Shown here: positions 12,613-22,395 of the stretch, piece after piece
How the letters are laid out: every line of letters begins with the position of its first letter
How positions within the stretch are numbered: position 1 is the stretch's first letter
Assembly (NCBI GenBank): GCA_022606425.2
Contig: JAHDVF020001377.1
Span: 1-64,000 of the forward strand
DNA from: Lepidostoma basale
Taxonomy: Eukaryota; Arthropoda; Insecta; Trichoptera; Lepidostomatidae
DNA length: 64,000 nt
Reading direction: 5' to 3'
Made by a program: the position numbers and the translations under genes
Notes under the pieces: generated by a model
The model's input: the letters and a program-made list of their open reading frames with translations, nothing else
What the model was told of the DNA's origin: nothing
The model's database searches: none

Positions 12613-13075
12613 TAGTTCCATTTACATTGTTGACATATATTTTTTTACCATTCTTCTTCATTCATTCTTTCCATGTGTCCAAATCATCTTAATGATCCTT
12701 TCATTATTTTTTTCATAACGCCATCATTCGCACCGCATTCAATTCTTTTATTTTCATTCGACACTATATATTACACAGAATATATCAACACATTCGTCTA
12801 AGAGATCTCATTTCTACCACATTTATTCTACTTTCATTCTTATTATGCCAGTTCCATGCTTCGCTACCATACATAATAGAGGAAGACCGAGGGAAACGTT
12901 GCACGATCAAATAAATCAAATATTGAATGTCAGCCACGTGAGGAGTCAGAGAAATCGACGCGCGTGCATGACACGATGTATGAATGTTGAGGAAACGACA
13001 GATATATGTCAGGAAAGAAGTGTGGCAGTCCATTTTCTCTGCCTAACGACGTGATGGTTAGTTAGTTAGTTACTT
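12613..13075 (+). pseudogene. LINE family A 3' copy with inverted 5' part
   Basis: Bases 12613-12874 are the reverse complement of the family A segment running from ATGTATGG...GCATGGAACTGGC down to GTAAATGGAACTA. From 12875 the plus strand continues with AATAGAGGAAGACCGAGG, the next segment of the element, to the GTTAGTTAG tail at about 13055-13070. The inverted and direct parts meet at the same point of the element. That is the signature of twin priming in LINE integration. Confidence 0.8.
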
Positions 13076-13434
13076 TAGAAAATAGCGATTAAATAAATGT
13101 ATATTTTGTCGACTATTTTTTATGATAATATTTTTTCCGACTATTGAAGCTAATTTTAAGAGAGGATAGATAAAGATTTAGATAAAAACAGTATTTTAAT
13201 GAATGAAATTTAAGAACTATAAAATCTTTATAGTGAATTTATTAAACTCATTAAAAATAAATGGTTCAATATTTCATTTTAAAACACTATTGTTAATTTG
13301 GAAGATATATTTATTTTTGTTTCAAACAGTTTTAGTTACACCGAAGATGGAGTTTATCACCGAAACATTAGATGTGTTACTTTTATTTTTGAGATATAAT
13401 AAATATAAACAATAAATGAGTGCTTTAAATAAAG
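13076..13434. other. AT-rich spacer
   Basis: No gene recognised. A weak family-C-like string (CCGAAGATGG ... CACCGAAACAT) occurs at 13339-13370, but too degraded to call. Confidence 0.35.
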
Positions 13435-13945
13435 CACCAACAGGAAATCGACCGGCAGGAAGACCACCTAAAAGATGGCGAGACAGTTAGACATCTGTAT
13501 CCCAGGAACAGGCTCCGAGAAATAACCGGACACTTCTTCTTCTTCTTCCTCAGCCTATTCCCGTCCACTCCTGGACAAAGGCCTCCTCCATTTGCTTCCA
13601 TGTCATTCTGTTCTGTGCAGACTGCATCCAAGTTATTCCGACGTGTCTGTTTAGATCATCCTTCCACCGTAGTTGCGGTCGCCCTGCACTTCTCTTCGCC
13701 GTCCACGGTCTCCAAGTCAGCAGTCTACTTGTCCACTTTTCATCTGAGCTTCTGGCTACGTTTACGGCTACTGCCCATTGCCATTTAAGAGTCGCCACCC
13801 GGTGGATGATGTCAGTGACCTTTGTTTTTTCTCTCACCGTATCGTTTCTGAATCCGTCTCTTAGGCTTATTCCTAACATGGCTCTTTCCATGGCTCTTTG
13901 GGTCACTGGACACAGTCCTTAATAAAGCAGAAGAAGAAGAATAAG
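13435..13945 (+). pseudogene. LINE family D tail, split by a nested LINE
   Basis: Plus-strand tail reading PTGNRPAGRPPKRWRDS at about 13437-13490. It is interrupted after GGACAC (13528-13533) by a minus-strand family B LINE and resumes after a second GGACAC (13908-13913) with AGTCCTTAATAAAGCAGAAG and a GAAGAAG tail. Confidence 0.65.
13534..13907 (-). mobile_element. LINE family B copy nested in a LINE D tail
   Basis: On the minus strand it reads TQRAMERAMLGISLRDGFRN, EKTKVTDIIHRVATLKWQW, GRPQLRWKDDLNRHVGITW and KQMEEAFVQEWTGIG, an almost unbroken C-terminal stretch of an RTE-like RT. The left edge has the TTC-repeat tail. It is flanked by GGACAC on both sides, a plausible 6-bp target-site duplication. 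It is 5'-truncated. The few frame breaks suggest it is younger than most fragments here. Confidence 0.8.
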
Positions 13946-14560
13946 AATAAATTAGTAAACTAGTTTTTATTTATTTTTCATAGACTTTCACTAAAATTTT
14001 CAAATCAATCACCCATGCGTTGACTGCGTAGAATGCGTACATTGTTAGTTAGTTAGTAAGTTATATTGTGTGATCCTCCTAAAACATGGCACGTACAAAA
14101 AGTTCCAACATTTGGCAAGAAAGTTGCGTTACACCATTGTTACAGGGGAACGTATCCGATGATGTATCAATAATGACGATTCATTAATCATAATCCGAGC
14201 CATGACTGTCAATATCCGCCACCTGCCGGGTTTGGGGCCGGCGGGTGACGGGCAGGGGTTTGGAATTGGGATCCGCGGGCGCCGGGATGAGCGGTGATAG
14301 ATCGACTGCAACAGGAATTGAATGCCCAGTTCATTTTGCAGAATAAAACGTTATTGCAAATCGAAACAATGAAAACGAATAGAATCTAATAAATCTCTGA
14401 ACTAAAATCGACACCCGTTACAATGTTTGAAGTTTTATATTTTCAGTCGGTTTGTTCTTTGTCTGTCCTTCATTTGACCAACGTAAATCGGCGAACATTA
14501 TTTAAATGAATAAATAAAATAACTTATTTCTGTTTCTTGAACAATGATGTAAAACTCCCT
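13946..14560. other. Spacer with a GC-rich island
   Basis: Mostly AT-rich, but about 14205-14295 is GC-rich with runs such as GGGGCCGGCGGGTGACGGG and GGGCGCCGGGATGAG. The island matches nothing else in the window. No domain is recognised in the open frame across it. Confidence 0.45.
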
Positions 14561-14579
14561 ATTAAATAAGAAATACGAA

Positions 14580-14960
14580 TGAAAACCTCAGTTTTCTAGA
14601 AGTTTTGTGACATTTTTCGCCCTTCTAAGACATTATGAAATGTGCCTCATTTGATAATATGTATCATAATGATAATGTGTATCATTTGATAATGTCTTAG
14701 AATGGCGACACAAGTCATTTCTTCCTCTTCTTCTTCTTCTTTTAATAGATCTGACGATCTGTGACACAAAAACAACAAATACAAATAAAAATGTCCGTTT
14801 ACTTGAAGGTTTATTGCATATTATGGGAATTAAATGTTTCGCCTTTCTAAGGTAGAATCAAATGATATTAATATGACAATATCAAATGACTCTAGAAAAC
14901 AGACGTTTTCATTCTTATTATTTATTTAATATTGAGTTTTTCATTATCATTCAAGAAACA
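14580..14960. repeat. Family E foldback region, interrupted
   Basis: Arms with TCTAGAAGTTTTGTGACATT at the left and AAATGACTCTAGAAAAC and ACGTTTTCATTC at the right, with TTTCGCCCTTCTAAG and reversed copies between. A short LINE F tail (14718-14782, minus) interrupts it. Compare the simpler copy at 49190-49360. Confidence 0.55.
14718..14782 (-). pseudogene. LINE family F, very short 3' tail
   Basis: CTTCTTCTTCTTCTTTTAAT followed by AGATCTGACGATCTGTGACA matches the left edge of the larger copy at 29725. Only about 65 bp of the 3' end are present. Confidence 0.6.
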
Positions 14961-14984
14961 ATAAATTCATAAAATAATAATTAG

Positions 14985-15140
14985 ATAATCCATTGTTTGG
15001 CCGAAACACTGATATTTTAACATCACTATTTTTATTTTATTTGAAACACTGTTGAAGTTGTTTGTAACAGATGATGATTCCATTATGATGATGATGAAGA
15101 TTGGCGAAACAGCTGTCGCTACAATCTCATAAAAATAATT
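14985..15140. repeat. Family A element, degraded
   Basis: TCCATTGTTTGGCCGAAACA box at 14990-15010, then a disrupted plus-strand motif at 15061-15123. CTGATGA is altered to AGATGATGATT and expanded by ATG repeats. The GGCGAAACAGCTGTCGC half remains. Confidence 0.5.
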
Positions 15141-15224
15141 TGTGATATGTTTTAAAAATTACAAAAACTATTTTCAAAATAGTTTCTTTCATATTTTCGT
15201 ATGAGGCACTTAATTTGTGGTGTG

Positions 15225-15475
15225 ACATTATTAAATATAATTTTAATACACTTGTGAATTTACAAACCTGTGTACACTTTATTCTTAACAATTACCAACC
15301 AGTTTCGCTCCCGCTGGAGCTTTGTAAGGTTACCAATGACACTGAATGAATTAGTGTCTTAATTGTTTAGTGTCTTTTGTAACCCTGACGAAGCTCTGGC
15401 GGGAGGGAAACCGGTTGGTTGCTGTAAAGAATAAAGTTGTGTAAATACAAATTCACAAGTGTATTAATATTATAT
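15225..15475. repeat. Foldback with paired family B hammerhead-like motifs
   Basis: The outer arms AATACACTTGTGAATTTACA and TACAAATTCACAAGTGTATT are inverted copies. Inside are a minus motif (15293-15333, core eroded to CTTACAA) and a plus motif (15379-15420, core CTGACGA and GAAA intact). Confidence 0.7.
15379..15420 (+). ncRNA. Hammerhead-like motif, family B
   Basis: AACC, CTGACGA, A, stem II GCTCT with GGAGG (partly paired), GAAA, palindrome ACCGGT, T, then GGTT. Stem I AACC/GGTT is fully paired, whereas the 46843 copy has CACC/GGTG, so one pair differs by a compensatory change. Confidence 0.5.
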
Positions 15476-15624
15476 CACTTTTCGCAGATATGTTTTAGTT
15501 GAGACAAAACCATTTTTTAAAAACCGTTGTTGACGTGAAGTGCACCTTTATCAGTCTTACCTGAAAGCCATTGAATACCTTTAAAGTGTTTTGGGTAATG
15601 CATGGTATTTTTATTATTATTTTG

Positions 15625-15777
15625 ATTAAACAGTCATTGTCTTCCACTGCTGGACATAGGCCTCTCCATACTTCTCTACGTATTCCTGTCTTGTGCCTTT
15701 CGCATCACCAGAAAATTTTCGAATGTCTGTTTCATTTGTCTTCGCGGGGTCTTCACTCCACCACCATCCCGGTATAT
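15625..15777 (-). pseudogene. LINE tail related to family C
   Basis: The antisense block TCTTCCACTGCTGGACATAG with GGCCTCTCC is the family C tail signature with changes. It is truncated and frame-broken and directly abuts the next LINE tail. Confidence 0.55.
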
Positions 15778-16010
15778 CTTCTTCTTCTTCTTCCTCAGCC
15801 TATTCCCGTCCACTCCTAGACAAAGGCCTCCACCATTCGTTTCCATGTCACTCTGTCCTGTGCAGACTGCATCCAGGTTATTCCGACGTGTCTGTTCAGA
15901 TCATCCTTCCACCGTAGTTGCGGTCGCCCTACACTTCTCTTCGCCTTCCACGGTCTCCAAGTCAGCAGTCTTCTTGTCCACTTTTCATCTGAGCTTCTGG
16001 CTACGTGACC
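15778..16010 (-). pseudogene. LINE family B, 3' end fragment
   Basis: CTTCTTCTTCTTCCTCAGCC at the left, then the antisense C-terminal region as at 1515 and 13534. It stops abruptly after CTTCTGGCTACGTGACC. Confidence 0.7.
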
Positions 16011-16907
16011 TGTTCATTTTCTATCTATCGTCTACCAATCTGGCAACATGTTCCGCAAAATGGTAATGCAACATGTCCCGTAATATGTAAACATATAAAA
16101 TATTTATATTTTTTAATGTTACATTGCATTAGCACGTTGCTTATTATAAACTCGAACCGCATTGGTTGATTCTATGAATGAAATCAAGTATGGCGGTTAT
16201 CTTTTCTCTCCGCAATTGCTTTACTGGCCTCCCGCCTCGCGTCGAAGGAGCAACCTAGTTTACGCCTCCCCTGGGACGATTATGAAGTCTTTATGGTAAT
16301 AGGGCCGGCGTGTCGACAGGTCGCCCCAACAATGGCGCGAGCCGCCATATTAACATATTTCCCGAATTCAAAATTCCCGCGTTTTTCTCGGCGGCAGTTT
16401 GCCCCCACACATACCACAAACTTTAAAGTGTACTCAATCAAAATTCAGCGTGGCATTACTGAAAAAACAAAAATTCTTACACGTTATATTTAGACGTGTA
16501 TAGTTTTTGTTGTGTATACATGGTTATGGTTCTTTTTGCGCGTTTCTCGGGCGATTTCTCGTGGAATATTTGAGATAAAGGACCCTAACGAAAAACGATC
16601 TCAAACTATTATCCGCCTTTTTCTGAACCGTAACATTCCATTACGTTATTTTTTCTTTTTGCATACTGTATGAATACTTCCATTTACTTTGTGTGGTAAC
16701 TGTGTGATTGCTTCGTTGGTAAAGGACAATATTTTGTTAGAAATGGGAATTGAAGTGAGATGCTATTTGAGATTGTGGGGTAGTGGAATTTAAAATTGCT
16801 TTATAAAATTACGGTGTTATTGAATATATCGAAAATAAAAAAAAATGTGATTTTATATGTAAGATATTGCTAGCTTTTGTGTCAATTTGAATATTATTAA
16901 GAGTAAA
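16011..16907. other. Single-copy region with GC-rich island
   Basis: About 16225-16420 is much less AT-rich than its surroundings (CCTCCCGCCTCGCGTCGAAG; GGGCCGGCGTGTCGACAGG; ATGGCGCGAGCCGCCAT). The last string is a near-palindrome containing GCCGCCAT, resembling YY1/Pho-type sites. It matches no other part of the window. A 66-codon frame at 16293-16493 is not recognisable. Confidence 0.4.
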
Positions 16908-17230
16908 ATAATTAATTTTATCTCAATAGAGACAAAGATGCAAACTGGAAACTGAATATGGTGATCGAGGTGTTTACAGGACTTATGACCTATCATTGGT
17001 TGGGTTAAGCGCACGCTTAATGTAATTACAACATTCCCCATTCCACCTTTCTTAGGACCACCATGTCTGACAAATTTTTGGAAGTTGTATATATGTTAAT
17101 ATCCAACACCACAATTCACATGTCAGTTTCAATTAACAGACCAGCGCCATCTATGAAGATTAGATTTAAGCAATGGGTAAATAAAATCCAGTATTCGTCT
17201 ACAAGTATTAGTATACATTCAAAATGTTGA
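16908..17230 (+). mobile_element. MITE, single-arm copy
   Basis: Runs from TCTCAATAGAGACAAAGATG through TCATTGGTTGGGTTAAGCG, AACATTCCCCATTCC and GCGCCATCTATGAAG to the terminal block AATCCAGTATTCGTCTACAA. Same order as 27520 and, reversed, as 31588. Confidence 0.7.
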
Positions 17231-17394
17231 GTAAAATACTTATTTATAATTAACAATATTTTTTTCAGTTTGTAAAACAAAATAATTACCCAATAAATTA
17301 TTACGTTTTTTGTACACTAATAGATGTCGCTGGTAGGCATGGGGCCATACGCTATCTGACCATGTATTCAATGGCCCCACGGTTGGGGCGTCAT

Positions 17395-17530
17395 ACAGGT
17401 AAAGACTCTTCGACTCTCCCTTGTATCTAAAGGAAGACTTGACATAGTCATATCAAATCAAATCAAATCTAATCTAATCAAATAAAATAAAATCAAATCA
17501 AATTAAATAAAATCAAATAAAATCAAAAGA
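17395..17530 (-). repeat. (AAATC)n run, probable LINE tail
   Basis: Pentamer-like AAATC repeats at about 17453-17525, preceded by CTTGTATCTAAAGGAAGACT. The reversed form (TTTGATTTGAT tails) follows similar sequence at 53235 and 62225, so this is probably the 3' end of the same element on the minus strand. Confidence 0.55.
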
Positions 17531-18234
17531 CATTTCAAACTAAATTAATGTTTAAGGCATCTATTAAGAACAAGTATAATATAAAACATAATATGATATT
17601 TAGATTAAGTATGAGACATTCGACTTCAAGAAGACAAGATATTCTCTAAAGTCAAGAGTATTTTTTTTCTGAACGTTCTTTCACTAATATGAAAGACGTC
17701 AATATCCTTGGACATGTGATCATGTTCAGCAGACTAATTGCACTTCCCAACGGCATTAAAAGGAGGCAAATTGAATATCAATCACTTTCAAGTCTGTCAT
17801 GAAGATATTACTTCTAAAATATGAGTTCAACACACAATTTAATTAACCATGTGTTCCTTTGATAAGATACAATACGAAAAATCATTATACTAATTAGATT
17901 TTTCGTTATCATGTAAGTAAAATACTTTTTACGTTTCAAAGAAAATCACGAATGGTAACCTTATCCTTTGTTTGTATGAGATAAGTCCTGTTTCCGTTAA
18001 TCAAAGCTTTGGTTTCTGAGAAAACTAATAAACAATTCCAGGGTCAGAGAAAACAAAAACATTATTTTGTCCCTGAGATACGTTCTCAATGGTTTCGCCT
18101 TGGGCGTGTATTTGCGATTTTCTGTCAACAAAGGCACGAAAAATAAAACAGTTGTCTATAATAAGTCGTGAATATAATAGAAAGGTTTCAGTATGTGTAA
18201 ATAAATAGAATTTTTCATTCAAACGCTTAAATTT
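17531..18234. other. AT-rich spacer, no gene recognised
   Basis: No repeat match or domain found. A 65-codon minus-strand frame at 18025-18222 is unrecognised. Confidence 0.35.
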
Positions 18235-18415
18235 TCAAATAATAATTAAATAAAACGATGTTTTTTAACTACTTCCACTTTTGTCTTTATTTAGACAGCG
18301 ACCGGTTTCGCCAGGCTCGCTGGCATCGACAGACTGGTATCACTAGCGAAAAAAAAAATAGAGACAAAAGTGGAAGTAGTTAAAAAACATCGTTTTATTT
18401 AATTATTATTTAAAA
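18235..18415. repeat. Family D foldback (hammerhead-like), one side eroded
   Basis: The arms AACTACTTCCACTTTTGTCT and AGACAAAAGTGGAAGTAGTT pair. The left centre carries the minus-strand motif CTGTCGATGCCAGC...GCCTGGCGAAACCGGTCGCTG. The right centre has lost most of its copy. Confidence 0.65.
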
Positions 18416-18727
18416 TGAACTTCCATCAAGAGATTTCAGTAAAATCATTTGATTAGCTTAAATTTTCTTTCAAATTTATACGTAATTCAATGGAGATTTA
18501 TATAATATGTATATTAAGTTTCAATACTATAAATTGGTTTCACCAAATTTTATTAATATCTTTGCTGGTTCTTGGGATGCCACTTTGGCTTTTGTATTGT
18601 AGTAGTTTCCCGTAGCTTTCCACATTTTTATACAGCAGTTTTATTGTGACATGAATTCTATACCAGTTCAAAGACAAATTATGATAACGGCGTTGAAATT
18701 TTATATGTTAATAGAATACGTGAATAC

Positions 18728-18970
18728 TTCCGTGACCAAGTGGTACGTGCATTGACTGCCACCCCGAAGGTTCCGGGTTCAATTCCCGGCGAGGGCAGTG
18801 TGATTGTCACACTGCATTTGGTCTGGTGTAGAATTCACGTGACAATAAAATGGCTATAGATTAGCTACCTATCACATGTCATGAGAATCACTATGATAGC
18901 TATAATACCCTTAACATCGATTTGGCTCAAGCTGTTATGATGTAAAGAGCGATTTAACAAAATATTAATA
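18728..18970 (+). mobile_element. tRNA-derived SINE
   Basis: The tRNA-like head has A-box-like TGACCAAGTGG and B box GGTTCAATTCC (pol III internal promoter elements). It is followed by the shared body GTGTGATTGTCACACTG, CTGGTGTAGAATTCACGTGA and TACCTATCACATGTCATGAG, and an AAT-repeat tail. The 3' section (GATGTAAAGAGCGATT) defines one of two tail types here. Confidence 0.85.
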
Positions 18971-19044
18971 ATAATAATATGATATATCCCAAAAATTACT
19001 AAACATTTTTTCCATAGTTGTTTCACAAAATTATATACTCTCAC

Positions 19045-19225
19045 ATATGATAGATAACTCAGAACTTCTTTGCACGTTGATACTCAATACCCCTATGCTC
19101 GCACAAGACACATCGCGATCCAAGTTTTCCACCTTCCTGCTTATCGCACTAACTACGCTTAGAGCGCGTACTGGATTTGCGACAACTACCATAAAGAGTA
19201 TTTTGGTGATATTGATGGTTTCCAC
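19045..19225 (-). other. Weak candidate exon, unrecognised
   Basis: On the minus strand a 181-bp open block is preceded by CTTTCAG and followed by GTGAGA, which could be splice acceptor and donor. The translation starts VETINITKILFMVVVANPVR and is open throughout, but the plus strand is also open over the same span. It is less AT-rich than its neighbours and has no match in the window. I do not recognise the protein. It could be chance. Confidence 0.2.
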
Positions 19226-19504
19226 CTGAAAGTGCGTAATATAAAACACAATTATCGGAGAAATTGTTTAGCGTTAAAGAGATCATAATGTTAGACCATA
19301 GTATTAAATTACTTTCTTTTTCACTATTATTATTATTTTAAACTTTTTTACATATTTTGTTGTACTAATTTAACTTCAATTTCATTTCATACTATCGTCT
19401 GCTAATTATAATCTTAATTTATATTTGTGCTAGAATGTGATGACCTTATTTTATTGTTACTTAGTGGGTTTTTTTAAATACTCGTATACCTATATTAAAA
19501 TCGC

Positions 19505-19690
19505 TGTATGTTACCCTAACCGACCACAAGGACGATCACCGAGCCACTGGTCCGATCAAATCAGGGATCTGACTGGTCTCTCATTAGCTGCAGCCTGGAG
19601 ACAGACAGGTGACAGTAGCGCATGGCGTGCCATAATCAATGGTTTACAGGATGGATACGACCCTCGATCATGAGGAATACGACTGAGAAG
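19505..19690 (+). pseudogene. LINE tail, plus strand
   Basis: Reads RPQGRSPSHWSDQIRDLTGL, then AAAWRQTGDSSAWRAI, ending near GLQDGYDPRS and a GAAGAAGAA tail. This is the usual RTE-like C-terminal tail. No upstream RT is present. Confidence 0.65.
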
Positions 19691-19699
19691 AAGAATAAG

Positions 19700-19960
19700 A
19701 ATGTTACCCTTAATAAATGCAGGTCCTCCAGGTACTCTCGGCGTGGGCGTCCCCTAGAGTTTGTCCCCTCGGTCATACACTCCATTATGGCATGCAAGAG
19801 GCCTTCTTGACGTATTACAGGGCCGATCCATCTTGCACGCCTTTCGGACAGGGTCCTGAGCAGGTGCCTTTCTCCTTCGATTCCTTGAAGAACTTCCTCA
19901 TTCGTGATGTGGTCTCTCCAGGAAATTCCTAATAGGAGGACCTGTTGGTGGACGTGCGCT
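19700..19960 (-). pseudogene. LINE RT C-terminal fragment, minus strand
   Basis: The minus strand reads ISWRDHITNEEVLQGIEGER, LLRTLSERRARWIGPVIRQE and IMECMTEGTNSRGRPRRE in one frame, an RTE-like C-terminal segment. It meets the plus-strand LINE tail at 19690 almost directly. Confidence 0.65.
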
Positions 19961-20095
19961 GCTCATCATATGCAGATTTCAAAAGAGCCGCACAAGACAG
20001 GGAAGAATGAAAGAGAATAATAGAAGAAATTACTGCAAACCAATCGCAGGATAGAAACTTTCTAACTAACTAATAAATAAATAAATAATTGAACT

Positions 20096-20300
20096 CTTTA
20101 TAATCCATTATTTAGGCGAAAACGCTTCGATATTTAACATTATTAACTGTTTAAATGAAAAAAAAGGAAAAAACTTTTTAGTTGATTGTAACATTTGATG
20201 ATGCTAACATTGATAAGCGAAACAGCTGTCACGACAATTTCATAGAAATTAAATCAATTATGATATTATATAACAGTGTTTCAATTAAACAACTAAAAAT
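20096..20300. repeat. Family A element with hammerhead-like motif
   Basis: Left box TCCATTATTTAGGCGAAAAC. Plus-strand motif at 20185-20237 with core TTGATGA (first base C to T), stem II GCTAAC/GATAAGC, GAAA, ACAGCTGTC, then ACGACAA. The right arm has the ATTATATAACAGTGTTTCAA block. Confidence 0.55.
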
Positions 20301-20869
20301 CTTTATGTAGAAAAATACGTTTTTGTTTTTGAACGTACTAGTATCTGGAGTTGAAACTCAAAATATGAATAAATAGCTGGCGTGGATCGCGATGTGGTAG
20401 AACATCAGGGCTTGTGGGTGTAAAAGGTTCCGAGAGGAAGTGAGTGCAGAGGGATGAATATCTGAATAAATCAGTGAGGCGGCATTTGCACCGCCAAACA
20501 CTCGTGAATTGCCTTTCGCCTTCCTCCACCGTCCCAATAACACCATCTGCGAGCGTTTTATTATTAAACTCTTGATTTATGGCGATCAAAATGTTTTAAT
20601 AATGTGAACATTATAGAAAAATAATATTATTTTTTTTACAAATCAAAAGACAGCGTTTAAGTACTTTTAATAACTCTTCTTGCATGAATGAAAATAATAT
20701 ACTTTTGTAATTTTATTTAAATGTATACTCGTATTTAGTTCAAATCCACTAATGTTTATTTTATCGACCGGTTTTGTGAATTATAAGAAATTTATTTTAG
20801 CCGTGCATTCAGTGAAGATAATTTTATCTGTAACATTTACTCATTACAAGTAAAACTAATTTCTTCTTC
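20301..20869. other. Single-copy stretch, no gene recognised
   Basis: About 20370-20560 is less AT-rich and lacks repeat matches. An 83-codon minus-strand frame covers 20338-20589 without recognisable domains. It could be a conserved noncoding segment or a chance frame. Confidence 0.3.
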
Positions 20870-21090
20870 TTATTATTCTTAGTGTAGGCCTAGTGGCCTG
20901 TTTCTTTAGAGGAATTGGCGTCCTGCGAAGTCGACTCCCAGCTGTCGATCCATCTCTTTAGTGGTCTGCCCGGGGGTCGTCTATCTTGAGGCTTGCACGG
21001 CCAGCCAGCAAAGATCATTCGAACTTTTTACTCTCCCGATAGATATACCTTAAATTCCGGCTGAGGTTTTCCATGATTTCCTTAGCTGCA
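20870..21090 (-). pseudogene. LINE family F-like 3' tail
   Basis: Antisense tail with GAGGAATTGGCGTCCTGCGA and CCATCTCTTTAGTGGTCTGC. It parallels the clearer copy at 21505-21871. Frame-broken. Confidence 0.55.
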
Positions 21091-21504
21091 CGGTAAATTT
21101 CGGAACATATATAGATAGCCCATGGACCCCAGAGCTTGACTGAAACAGATCTGCAGCTGCATTGCTATGTGTGTACGGCGGGACATCGAGGGAGAGTAGC
21201 GTAGCCTAAATGTGGTCTGGGTCCCCCTTGGTTGCAAAAATACATATATCATTATTTTTATTATTTAACGTAAGTCCCGCATGGACGGGGGACGGGCCTA
21301 GGGAGTGCACGAGTGAAGCTGACGAAAGGCGTCGCTGCGCCTATAACAGTTTCGGGTAAGCGGAGGGAGCCCTCTATGGCTCGGCCATGTTAGATCTGCA
21401 GCTGAAAGTTAACATAAAAATATAGAAACTAATTATAAAAGTTATTATATATATCGTTGTGATAATCTCCATCCAGGATCATTATAATGCATTTTTAAAC
21501 CTTA
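21091..21504. other. Unassigned, partly GC-rich
   Basis: About 21110-21400 is relatively GC-rich (ACGGGGGACGGGCCTAGGGA). It may be part of a decayed element, but no matching copy is visible. Confidence 0.3.
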
Positions 21505-21871
21505 TTATTCTTCTTCTTCTATGTTTAGGCCTATTTCTTAAGAGGAATTGGCCTCCTGCGAGGTCGACTTCCGGCTGTTGATCCATCTCTTTGGTAGTCT
21601 GCCGTGGGGATCGCCGTGCAATACAATGAAGGGGAGTCTGGATGGATCCATTCTCGTCACTTCTTTGCCTTCCCCACCTAATGACATCCTCGACCTCGCA
21701 TATCTCCCTTATCCGTGTATTCCTTATCCTCTCTTGCAGTGTCTTTCTAGATATATATCTGAGCGTCTTCTTTTCCACCAACCATAATACCATTTCTGAC
21801 ACTCTGAGGGCGTTTATTGTGATTGTGGTGTCCGCCCTGCACTCGATCCCATATGTCATGATAGGTCGCAC
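21505..21871 (-). pseudogene. LINE family F, RT C-terminal fragment
   Basis: Minus-strand frame of 129 codons: MRPIMTYGIECRAD, then KTLRYISRKTLQERIRN, REICEVEDVIRWGRQR, RSPRQTTKEMDQQ. This is the C-terminal region of an RTE-like RT, as in 29725-30220 (KTLRDRVRN, KTCEIEDIFQW). It ends with a TTCTTCTTC-type tail at the left. Confidence 0.7.
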
Positions 21872-22020
21872 ACAACTAATTTACTTTTATTTTTTATATG
21901 AACTTATTGTCTGCAGAAAGGGTATTAATACCCGTTTACTGGACTGGTGGTGACCGGCGGGAAGGGTAAAAATCATTATGTTTTATTATTTGTAACGCAA
22001 TTTTTTTATTTGTAACGCAA

Positions 22021-22172
22021 CAATTTGGTTTGTAACATCTCATGATGCCAATATATGTAGGCTAAACAGATGTCGCGACAATCTCACTCAGGTGTTACGA
22101 ACAAAATTTCGAGTTAAAACAACAACACCTTATGACGGCAACATAGGTTGGCGAAACAGCTGTTGCCACAAT
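22021..22172 (+). repeat. Two degraded family A hammerhead-like motifs in direct order
   Basis: Motif 1 at 22029-22082 (core damaged: CTCATGATGCC, GGCTAAACAGATGTC). Motif 2 at 22121-22170 (CTTATGACGGCAAC, GTTGGCGAAACAGCTGTTG). This is the only place where two family A motifs lie head to tail. Confidence 0.5.
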
Positions 22173-22184
22173 CTCATTAAAATA

Positions 22185-22395
22185 ATAATTAAATCAACGA
22201 TGTTTTTTTAACTATTTCCACTTTTGTCTTTATTTCGACAGCGACCGGTTTCGCCAGGCTCAATGGCATCGACAGACTAGTCCAGTCTGTCGATGCCATC
22301 GAGCCTCGCGAAACCGGTCGCTGTCGAAATAAAGACAAAAGTGGAAGTAGTTAAAAAAACATCGTTTAATTTAATTATTATTTTAAATGAGCTTC
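22185..22395. repeat. Family D foldback, both arms intact
   Basis: Near-perfect palindrome: CTATTTCCACTTTTGTCTTT with AAAGACAAAAGTGGAAGTAG, and GACAGCGACCGGTTTCGCCA against CGCGAAACCGGTCGCTGTCG. The plus motif is CTGTCGA, GCCA...TGGC-type stem (here TCGC), GAAA, ACCGGT, C, GCTG. Confidence 0.75.

Noticed and set aside
13339..13370. A sixth hammerhead-like copy
   Set aside because: CCGAAGATGG...CACCGAAACAT lacks a palindromic stem III and a paired stem I. Too weak to separate from chance.
22029..22172. CRISPR-like direct repeats
   Set aside because: Only two diverged copies with motif-level similarity, and the same motif occurs inverted and dispersed elsewhere, in a eukaryotic context.
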